Assembly (NCBI RefSeq): GCF_023101765.2
Contig: NC_064217.1
Span: forward strand, 9,893,788-9,957,787
Direction: 5' to 3'
Length of the DNA stretch: 64,000 bases
Source of the DNA: Spodoptera frugiperda
Lineage: Eukaryota; Arthropoda; Insecta; Lepidoptera; Noctuidae
Both the position numbers and the translations under genes were made by a program. Shown here piece after piece: positions 36,540 through 47,600 of this stretch. A model generated the notes under the pieces. The model was not told where the DNA came from. It saw only the letters and a program-made list of their open reading frames with translations, and did no database searches. Each line of letters begins with the position of its first letter. Position 1 is the first letter of the stretch.

Positions 36540-37867
36540 TTCGGTATCTCCATTGAAATTATGAGAAACATCCTAAGTTAGGATAATGATTTCCACTTCA
36601 TCTTACCTCCTTAGTTAGTTTCTATAAACGTCTAATCGTAATATTATACTTTCGTGCAATAACAACTTAGAATTACTACAAGAATTCTAACAAGAGCCAT
36701 GAATAACCATAACAGACTTGGACAAGAATTAAATGCAAAGATCACCAAGCAAACCTCAGTACCATGCAAACATGCGAGTAAAAACTCAGATCCAATCCCA
36801 TGAGTACAGTAGTAAATGGAGGAATGACAATGAAAAAGCTGACGTTTCATAACAAGCATAGCTTCGTAATTGCAACGCTCGCTAGGACACCATCGCCCGG
36901 CCCCCATTAGCTCGACAGCCCGACATACCTCGCATAACGTCCACACATCTTACATGCGCTTTCTGCCAGATATTTTTTAATTAAAATTTCATATTCTGTC
37001 ATGCGGGGACTAAAAGGGTTGGGTCGGTAGGTAAAGGGACATTGAGTAGATAATTCAAGGAGTACTCAGTTGAACAGTTAAGTACTGTACCTACGTGAAA
37101 CAAAAATAATGTTTGCTATTGTTCCAACCAAAGTTGATTATTGTTAGATCTAATCTAAATCAATTTACATTTCGGTAAAACCATGATTGTTTTACAAGAT
37201 AATTACTGAAAACAAAATAAGACAGAAAAATCGTGTAATCTTTGTCTATAGATCTGAATTTGGACTCAGCAATGACAGATACAAACGAGAAATAACGGTG
37301 ACTTTTATGCGTAAACCTGAATTCATGGACTCATTTTACGCAGTAAAATCTTGACGACTGGAACTGAAACAACTACAAAACAATCTTCCAATTCATCAAC
37401 CTTTCGTCACCTAATAATATGAACAATGAACACTTCATTTACTCACTCATCCGCGCCCAGTAGGTATGGTTGGTTCCCTTGATGAATTGCTTCGGTCACT
37501 TTATTTTGTGGAATATAGGTCGGGCGAGCCCTGTCTTACCTGGCTTATGTGCTCGCTATACATAAACTAAGTATACACCACATAATGTATGGAAATGGGA
37601 CCCTCAAACATATTTGTATATAAAAATACCTGAGCCTCGTTTACCCGGCGTAGTGTAGAATAGTTTCAGTTTTAGTAATCAATGAAAGTGTTTTTTTTAT
37701 CATGAATGAAGTAGGTAGGTGTGTCATGGTTTTCCTTGTAAAGTGTAGACATGTATGTTTGTTTGTATGTATATTTCTGTAGCGTTATGTTAATGGATAC
37801 TAAGAAGGTAGTATTGCATATTCTAGGTAAAAAGGCAATGTTGTTCTAGCTAGACATGAGTTATGGC
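36540..37867. other. No gene seen
   Basis: Intergenic. A 100-codon minus frame (36644-36946) has hydrophobic and cysteine-rich parts but no family signature. Confidence 0.35.
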
Positions 37868-37995
37868 TTTTTTTGAGGGGGTAAAATCATCCCCTGCCAG
37901 TGAGGCGAGAGAGATTGACAGACTCTTACTGACTAAAACCCATCCTGTTCTTACTCCTGCTTTAAGCCGGAATCCCGGTAACACATACCTACATA
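37868..37995 (-). repeat. Interspersed repeat family C
   Basis: Reverse copy: GAGGGGGTAAAATCATCCCC, GACAGACTCTTACTGACTAAAA, CCTGTTCTTACTCCTGC and GGAATCCCGGTAAC. Confidence 0.6.
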
Positions 37996-40690
37996 AGTGG
38001 GACCCGTAGGAAAGAAAAACATTATTGTTTCTGTGTCTTTTGTAAAAGGGATTTTATCCACAAAATCATTGCATTTAGATCTCGAAAATCAATTCACGGA
38101 TCACACAAATAAATGGTTCCTTCACCAACTTCTAGACATCAGCTGTTATTATGGAAATGGCGCGACATTATTGCCTTGTTCAAAGATAATTCTACCAAGT
38201 AGTACGTATAGAATATGTCGCAAGGACTCGGTTGCGGTGAAAGTAATTTGTTTTTTACGTTGTTTTTAGATAAGTAACGTTCGTGTTACCTATCTCAATT
38301 ACGCGGGTAGATTATGTTTTATTGTAGTGAAAAAACCATTCGGTTTATTTAAATAAATACAGTGGAGGTACACCTTTCTTTATTTTAGTTGTTTTTTAAG
38401 AACGAACAGTTGTAATTGTGGTAAGTTATTTTTTAGTTACTAATACTCCACCTCAAGTAACTTTAATGAAATACTACTCACTTTTTATGTAATCTGGGGT
38501 TCAGTACCAATTTGATATTTTCCGAGATTTTCGAAGATTATTTAGACACTGGCAAACGGTGAAGGAAAACATCGTGAGGAAATCTGGGCTTCTATTTTTT
38601 ATTATAAGTTTGATATTGCCAACCCATAAGTATTAAGCAAGCGTGGCGATTAATACTCAAACCTTTGGTCAGAAGTGTGGGGGTTTAGTAACTTTATTAT
38701 AATATATTATTATACAGGGTCAGCAATCCACCATCCCAACAGTGTGCTTACGCATCTATGCATGACAGTCGTACTTCTTTTCTTTTAAGTAACATTTCGT
38801 ATAATTTCGTAAATTATTTATGTAACAATTAGTACAAATATTAGTTTCCAATAAATATGTTAATTTTATCAAAATAATTATTAAGCAGTTCTTTTGTTAA
38901 CACAGATGATCTACCTAAAGATATCGACGTATGTATATAGAGGAGATATTTTCATTTCGAGTAGGTATATAATTACATACCTCTATAACCATAATATAGA
39001 AATGTATAATATAATTAAGTTCTACCAAAATATAGCAAGCAAAGTTCAGATATTTTTAACCCACTTCCCAAACCGTCTATCGACTGATAGTTTAGAAATC
39101 GGTGCCACAAAATATAACTTACCGATACTACATTGCACGGTACCTATATTGCACATAGATATCTGCCTAGGTTTTAATATAATTTTGTTTGTTTAGTACT
39201 TGTGACACTGACTTCTAAACTAGCAGTGGGAAGACAGGCAGTACAATATATAACTAATTGTTATTTTTTTGGATTTTAGTTTATGGAAGTCGGATTTTTT
39301 AAAACAATTATTTTAAAAAGTTTTATTTTTATTTTCTATACAAAGTTAACAACATTTTTCATTCTTTATAATAAAATGTTCGTCACCCGGTAACATAGAC
39401 ATTTTTAATTTTCACCAATTATTTCTGGCTACAACAATTACCAGCCGCTGTTTCGAATTGACAATTACAGAATAGCCTAGCAGGACCTATCTTTACCTAA
39501 GTTTTTATAAGAACGTAGAAAATTGTCGTTAATTTAATTTTCTATGGCCATTGTTATCTGTATTTAAATGATTGTTTTACGTCCCAAGTAATTACTTCCA
39601 CCTAGAGGAATAAACACTTTAGTGGCTATTTGCATTTGCCGGCGCAGACGATATTAAAATGTTACTAGACCTTCAAAGATAAATTTTATGTCTCTGTAGG
39701 CATAATTATACTATTTCAGTATTTCTACAAATATCTTGCCCTTGCTCTTGTTGAGGCCCAAAATTATTATCCGACTTCAAAATAAAGGGTTCTCAGTTTG
39801 ACCTGTATGCATAATATGTTTGTGTACTTGCGTTTGGTTGAACCGATTTTGATATGGTTTTCAGCATAGTATTTTTCAGACTTAGGAAAATGTTTTAGGC
39901 ATAATATCCGACTTAAAAAAATTAAGTTCGCATTTTAACTTTTGAAGGTGGTTTCCTTTTTTTAGTGTTATAAAAAAATGCTATTATTTTTCTTCCACGT
40001 TGGTGGAGAGCAATTACTACTGCCTAGCCAGGGGTCGATTAGCTTTGGGTTATTTTTGTTTTTGGAAACATATAGTCTAGTTTATAATGATATATATATG
40101 ACTTATAACATTACCGGGGAAAAGTGGGTCCTAATACATTGTATTATTTTCATTATGTACATAGGTTGTGTACATTGTACATACACAATAATGTATGTTA
40201 TTTTATGTATCTGTTGTTCTCAAGTAAGTGAATATGTATTTGTTTATGGAGAATATTAAAAAGCGTTAAACACATGTACCTACTTCAGCCTACAGGCTAC
40301 CACATCGGAGAACAAAAGACGTGACGTTATGTTTTCTTTTTTCTTTATTTGTATTATGATACACATGTTTTTTTTTAATTACAACGCAGGTGTCATATAC
40401 CTGTGTGGTTAGTTTCTGATATATTCACCATTTTGGTTTCGAAACATCAATAAATAAAAATAAGATTGGTTTGATTTTAAGTTATTTTTTCAGTGGTCAA
40501 TACATCAATAAACATTTATTAATACTAATACTAGCAGAAATATCTTTCGTTTTACAGTCGTATATTTATTATATTTATTGCCATAACGATATTTTAACGT
40601 TAGATAGATACGCTTTTGATACTAGATATTGAGTGTGAAGGTACTTACCTTAGTCATAAACGATGTGTATATTACCATACCACACACGCA
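37996..40690. other. No gene seen
   Basis: AT-rich intergenic DNA. 39770-39915 holds a repeat-like unit with paired TCCGACTT motifs and TTGGTTGAACCGATTTTGATATGG, likely an old non-autonomous element. Confidence 0.4.
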
Positions 40691-40696
40691 TGATGT

Positions 40697-40910
40697 GTGC
40701 GTACTGTCGTCAGGACGGGTCCGCTCAAACTGCTGTGGTTCTTTCCTCAAAAGATCACTACAGAATAAACTTGCACGGTTATAACACATAAATACATTAT
40801 TTTTTTTTTTGTATTTATTTGGACTTTAAAAGTAATAAAGTTGACCAATGACTCTGTTTCAGCATTGTTTCTCAGAGTAGTCCGTTAGGAAATGGCGGCC
40901 TCATGTAATT
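40697..40910 (+). mobile_element. 5'-truncated LINE copy (same 3' end as the 12-16 kb element)
   Basis: CCGCTCAAACTGCTGTGGTT, TTCCTCAAAAGATCACTACAG, AATAAACTTGCACGGTT, TTTGGACTTTAAAAG and TCTCAGAGTAGTCCGTTAGG match 16430-16605 in order. A T-rich insertion of about 35 bp follows the ACGGTT block, and no coding part is left. Confidence 0.75.
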
Positions 40911-41029
40911 TTTTTAAATGTTTTGTAAGCCTATTTATCTACTTACAAAAACAAATTCATTATTTCATTTCAATATTGTCTTGTGCTAAAAGTCATAGAA
41001 AAAATAATAATCTAGCAAATGTATTTATG

Positions 41030-41345
41030 GTGCCATGCTATGGCCTTCACGACTTTCATCCCCATCATAAGTGTGGGAGAACCAGGCTTCGGCACGAAAG
41101 GGCTGGCTCGACCGGTGTACAGGAAACCGACGTGAAACAACGCTTGTGCTGTGTTTCGTTATATGAGTAGGAATAGCGGAAACCCAATCACCCGCTTCCC
41201 AATCCCCGATTCCCCAACAACCCTTAAATCCCTAACCCCCAAATGCCGACAACGTATTTATAACTTCTGTAATATTTCGGGTGTCCATGAGCGGTGCCGC
41301 TTGCTCACCATCAGGTGTTCCGTCTGCTCGTTTGCCGACCTATAC
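41030..41345 (+). repeat. SINE-B copy, longest in the window
   Basis: Ordered blocks: TTTCATCCCCATCATAAGTG, GGCTCGACCGGTGTACAGG, AAACCGACGTGAAACAACGC, CCCAATCCCCGATTCCCC, AACCCTTAAATCCCTAACCCC, GGGTGTCCATGAGCGG and CCGTCTGCTCGTTTGCCG. It ends about 260 bp before the start codon of AOX copy 1, so it may lie in that gene's promoter. Confidence 0.72.
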
Positions 41346-41608
41346 CATTAAAAGGCAGAAAGTTATTATAAAAATAATTAGGTATTTGTTAAACGTTGTG
41401 CGTGACATATGGAATGTACGTACTTAATGTTATTTTAAATGATTATCTACGGTAGTAAACAAAGATGTTTTACCATAAATAATGTTTATATTATAATATT
41501 TACACGATGAATTAATTTTGAAAGTCATTGTTCATACAGATCTATATATTATCTTACGGCCAGAAGTCTGTTTATTACTGGGAGGAGAGTCGCTGTGGGC
41601 AGTCGACA

Positions 41609-44600
41609 ATGAATAAAATAAAATTCAAAGTTAATGGCATCGAACATTCTGGTAAGTAAATATTAAAAATATAATTACCAATAATACGTATTTATTTCAG
41701 AATCGTGACTAGTTAGGTACTGCATTCTACTCTTTCTCATGGCCTTTCCCTTATAAGGGGGGAGGTGACAATGAGGTTTAACCAGATTTGGGTAAACGTC
41801 AGTATTTTACATGGAGAGATTTCCTTATTCCTATAAGATAACAAAATAAAGGCACTTATTATTTTTTTTGGTAATGATGGCTAAACTTATTGAAGGAGTA
41901 ATCATTATATAAGAATAGATGTAAACTATAATCATTTTTACAAAGGAGCTTATTTTTGAATCCAATTCCGATTGATTGACATTGTCCTTGTAAAGTTTCG
42001 TACTCTTGAGTTGCAACACGTTAGTGTATTGCTTCTGTATTACTTGGATATTAAATAAACTATATGGTGTTGAGTTTGGTTTTATATTCTGTACTCTGGA
42101 TGGTATTTTAACAGCTATAATTGGGGTTGTATAGTTTTGACATTGAATAATTTATTGAAATCATATTCCATATAATTGTTCTGCGTGGAGGACCAAGGGG
42201 GAGGCCTTTGTTCAGCAGTGGACGTCTCTCGGCTGATGATGATGATATTGCATTGACATTGAGATTGGTTTCAAAAGTAAGCGTCCAGGTCGTATCCGTT
42301 CACTGCTAGACGTTAGACTTCAGTACTAAGTTATTTACAACTTTTCGTATTCAACCATCGACCGCCATTATATTTTTGCTCACATTGTAACTCCAAAATG
42401 TTTATCTCCAGTGGGATGCGACGTGAGTTCAGACGTGATGCTGCTGGACTACCTGAGGGACCACATCGGCCTCCGCGGTACCAAGTACATGTGTCGGGAA
42501 GGTGGCTGTGGGGGGTGCGTGGTCAGCGCTTCCTCACCGTCATCAGAACCGTATGCTATAAACTCGGTAATTATTGAACTGTCTTCAATGGAATGACACA
42601 CTATTATATACATACTATTAATAGATGGTGTGCTTTAATTCACCGAAATTATTGACTGATTGGACACAACTGTCCATAAGTCCCATGTAAATAAGTGGTC
42701 TAATCAAACATCAGGTACAATTCGGATTCAAATAATCGAAAAGCCTAATATTGCACTGCTAATCTCTTGATTCAAACTTGGCATACCAACTTCAGCAATT
42801 TTGTAACCACTTGAAAAATAAGATAATCAAGCAACCCTATTAGCTTACTTAAACAAAGCAGTTAAAATAAAATAACTTCACAGTAATATTTAATTTTATA
42901 CTTTATCTCTTAGTGCTTAAAACCAGTAACAGCATGTCATGGTTGGGAGATCACTACCATTGAAGGGCTAGGTAACAGGAACAAAGGCTACCATGAGCTC
43001 CAAACGACACTGGCAGAGAAGAATGGCTCCCAATGTGGCTACTGCTCACCATCCTGGGTTATGGCGATGAACAGGTAAAGCCAACATAAGACTACGGACG
43101 TAATGTTATTATTATTATTATACAACTTATTAAATAAGTTGCCATATGAACAAATACCCAAAATTATGTTATTTCTTAGTCTGTTTATTCTAGAGTTATC
43201 TATCAACGAACACTTGTACAAACATCCGTCACTTCATAAAATTATTTAATTGAAATAACTTGTTTATGTCCTCTTTGTGCTTGACTTCCATCTCTTGTAC
43301 CCTAGTACCGCTGTAGTTTGTCTTATGAAGCTTGTACAGCTTTATTCTACAATTGCAGTCTGCTTGAAGAAAATCCAAATATCACGATGCTGGAAATTGA
43401 AAAATCTCTAAGCAGTCAGACTTGCCGCTGCACTGGCTACAGACCTATCCTAGAAGCCTTCAAGAGTTTTGCTTCAGATGCCCCCAGGCAAATCAAAATC
43501 ATGGACATAGAAGACCTTAAAATCTGCAAGAAAACTGGAGGGACTTGTAACAAGAGTCACTGTGAAGATAGTGAATGGTGCTTTGTAGACCAAGAAGCTG
43601 ATAATGATGTCATTGAAATTCAACTGAAAGATGACAGAATTTGGTTTCGAGTTCAAAGAGTCAAAGATATATTCAAAATATTGAAGAGAGAAGGCGATAG
43701 TTCTTATATGCTTCTAAGTGGGAACACAGCGAGAGGTAAGTATCAAATATTATGGATGTTAATAATAGCATTAAGTTATTAATTAAAATACAAGGATGGG
43801 GACTAATTTATAAATGTTATTACAGGAGTATATCCCATAGATGAATACCCTCGTATCATCATAGACATAAGTGGAGTTCAGGAGCTGAAAGGCTACTCGC
43901 TTGACCAGAACCTGATCGTGAACGCTGGGACCACTCTCACGGAGTTCTTGCAGATACTGAAGACTGTAGCTAAAGAAGAATACTTTGGATATCTGCAGAA
44001 GATTTACGATCACATTGAAAAAGTTGCTCACATTCCTGTTAGAAATGCAAGTAGAAATACATTTTTTACGTAGTTTTCTATTTATTCAAACTAAAAGTTA
44101 CTCCAACAAAATCTCTTAACAGAAGTTTGCTTTGCATTTGGCCTGTTTTGTAATTTAGATCTGACTTATTTGAATAGCTAGGAGTCCCGAGAGCTTCCCG
44201 GCTGACATGTATAATGTATTTGTAGGTGGCGACGATCGCAGGCAACCTTATGATGAAGAACCAACACAACGGGTTCCCATCAGACATTTTCTTGCTTTTG
44301 GAAATGATTGGGGCACAAGTTACTATACGTAAGTAGACGAAATATTATTGTAGTTTATTTGTAAGTTCTTGGTTGAAGAGTATTATAATGAATTATGTAG
44401 GATAATATAGTATGTAGGATGATAATAAAGGATTTGACAAATAGTGTTTTTATTGCAGAGAAGAGTCTGTTGATAAAGAAAACGCTGACAATGCAAGAGT
44501 TCCTCAAAACGAACATGAGAGGGTATGTCCTACGTAACGTGATGTTACCACCTCTTAATGAGAGTCACCGTATCTTCACTTACAAGGTGAGTTTGTTTCA

Positions 44601-47600
44601 AATATTATTTTAAAGTCGTTGCTCTTTCCAAGTGTAAAGCCGTAAACATTTTCTAAGTTTTGAAACTTCAATTAGATTTTTGAAGCATCACCAATAAAGT
44701 GTAACTAATTAAATAAATACTTCGAATTCGTGAAACATTGAAAGATAATACGCGCGTAGTTATAATGCCTAGAAGGCAAACATAGTAATGTTAATATCTA
44801 GTAACTTTATGAGATCTTTTGAATGCTCAAAAGAATATTAAATTAAACATAACTGATATAGTAATTCTGAATTCTGTTGAATACAAGTTGTTACTAGAAA
44901 CAGACAGTGAAAGAAGCTTGACTATATTCTTAAGTATCATTGAAATATTTAATATCAAATTAAATATGACAAGTAATGATTTTGAGTCTTAAAATTAGAT
45001 ATTGTGCTTTCTTGTTATTTGAATAAATGATGTTCATTTTACAGATAATGCCTCGAGCTGAGAATGCTCGCGCTATGGTTAATGCGGGATTTTTGTACAA
45101 GTTGACGAGTGACAACGTGGTACAAAGTGCGAGGATAGTGTTTGGAGGTCTTTCGCCTAAATTCGTCCGCGCTACTGCCACGGAACAGTTCTTAGTTAAA
45201 AAGAAGCTGTTCACTAATGAGACCTTAACATCAGCCCTCAAGATCATGGAGCAGGAGCTGATAGTTGAAGAGAGTCCTCCAGATCCTACAGTGGAGTATA
45301 GGAAGAAGGCAGCCCTGGGGTTATTTTATAAAGTAAAGTACATTTTGAATATGATTTTTTCAATAAGCTAATTTATATTTGTCCGAGTAGCGTGAAGTAT
45401 TCAAATAAGTGGTGACAATATTTCTTAGCATTGATGAAATAGCCGAAATTTTAATATTTTATAATGGATAGTTAATAAAAATAATGAACAAATTGAGTAG
45501 AATAACTATGATGTTATCGTTTAAATTAGTTTTTTTAGGAAGTATAGGTACCCAGTGATATAGTCCAAACATTGTTTTAAATATGTATTAAAATATTTCT
45601 ACTTCGTTGATTTGCCAAAAGTGTATGGATTATTGAGAAAAATCTGATCTATTTCCAACTCCACAGGGTCTTCTAGCGCTGTCGCCTGAAACGAACCTGA
45701 ATACTCGCTACAAGTCGGGAGCGACGAACTTGCACGATGAGCGTCCAGTCTCCAGAGCTGCGCAAGTGTTTGATACCAACACCACGGTCTGGCCCATTAA
45801 CAAACCTATAACAAAAGTGGAAGCAGTGGTAAATATCGCCATCAATCAGATTTTTATTAGTCTTCTCTTTTCTCGTTACTTCTAAATATTATATTTTGTT
45901 ATGTAGATACAATGTGCGGGAGAAGCTTTCTACACTGAAGACTTGCCTCAATATCCTGATGAAGTATACTGTGCCTTGGCTTTGACTACAGTTGCGCTTG
46001 GAGATATCGTTTCTATCGATGCCAGTAAAGCGTTGGTAAGGTTCCAATGTCTTGTATGTTTTTATTATGAGAATATATGAATGAAAGTGTGTACTAAAAT
46101 AATGAAATGTCTTTAGGCCTACCCAGGAGTAATAGCTGTCTACACAGCAGACGATATACCAGGAATAAACTCCTTCACTCCACCTGACTCATTTTTGTAT
46201 TCAGCTAACGAAGAAGTATTAGCACAGGGCACAGTCAAATACTTTAATCAGCCAATGGCTATAGTGGTAGCTGAGACTCGTTATATCGCTGACAGAGCTG
46301 CGAAATTAGTAACAGCTACGTATGCTAATGTCAAAGAACCACTACTAGATATAAAACAGACTATAAACGACTCTAGTAGAAGTACAAAATATACGAATGT
46401 AGCTTCAACAGACACTGGCACAGATGTGGCAGAAGTCATAAAAGGATTTAATGAGATCCATGCCCAGTATCATTACGTCATGGAAACCGTGACCACTGTT
46501 GTGAAGCCGTCGGATGAAGGGCTGGATGTCTACTGTTCTACGCAGTGGATGGAAGGAGTACAATTGATGATATCGAGAGCTTTGAATTTGAGTCAAAACC
46601 AGTATGTATTACTATTGTTTCATTACTCTCAAATGACTGCCTTAATTAGTTTTCTCGTATGTTATAAATTAATCATAAAGAAAAATATTTTCTAAATATG
46701 TTTTTTTTTTCATTACAAGGGTTGACGTGCACACCCGTCGTTGCGGAGGAGCTTATGGTTTGAAACTATCTCGTAGTACTCAAGGAGCTATAGCTGCTGC
46801 TCTCACAGTACTGAAACTGAATAGACCATGTCGATTTATTCAGTCATTGACTACTAACACGAGAGCCTTGGGTAAGAGGTTGCCAGCCTGTTCAGATTTT
46901 GAGGTAAGTTCGTCATTGTATCGAGTATAGTTGAAACTTGAAAGGTTATACATTAGATGTTTAAATGTAATACAATTACTGATTCTATTAGGCGGGAGTA
47001 AACAGTTCCGGAGTAATACAATACATTAACTACAATGTATATGAAGACAACGGATACAAGACAAACGAACAATTTACTCAACTTGGCGTGGGCCAATTCA
47101 ACAATGCCTACAATAGGGCGCGTTGGAATTATACAAGCTATGATAGTATCACTGATACTGCCAAGAATACATGGGCAAGAGCACCAGGTCTGTATTTACA
47201 TTAGTAATGATTTGTTTTGGTAAAAAATATTGTATAGTAATAAATATAATTTCAATTTAAAGGCACTCTGGAACATGTTGCGATGGCCGAACTGGTGTTG
47301 GAACAAATAGCTTACGAAATGAACCTAGATCCTTTAGACGTCAGGCTAGCTAATTTAGATACACAATACGCCAGTGACATCAAAGAAATGGTTGATTATT
47401 TAATGATACAAGCGGATTATCCTAAAAGACGTGAAGCAGTGAATAAATTTAACACTGAAAACCGATGGAAGAAACGGGGTCTAAGGTTCGCTCTTTTGCG
47501 GTGGACACCTGTGGGAGGCATAAATCTTTATATTAATTTATCAGTATATCGTGGAGATGGTTCCGTGGTTATCACGCATGGTGCCATAGAAATGGGACAA

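Noticed and set aside
42411..42596. Separate short iron-sulphur genes for each AOX exon frame
   Set aside because: Frames end at splice donors and join in phase into two full AOX genes.
44047..44054. GT donor at 44051 instead of the GC donor for intron 5
   Set aside because: It would add four bases and break the frame; the paralogue boundary supports 44046.
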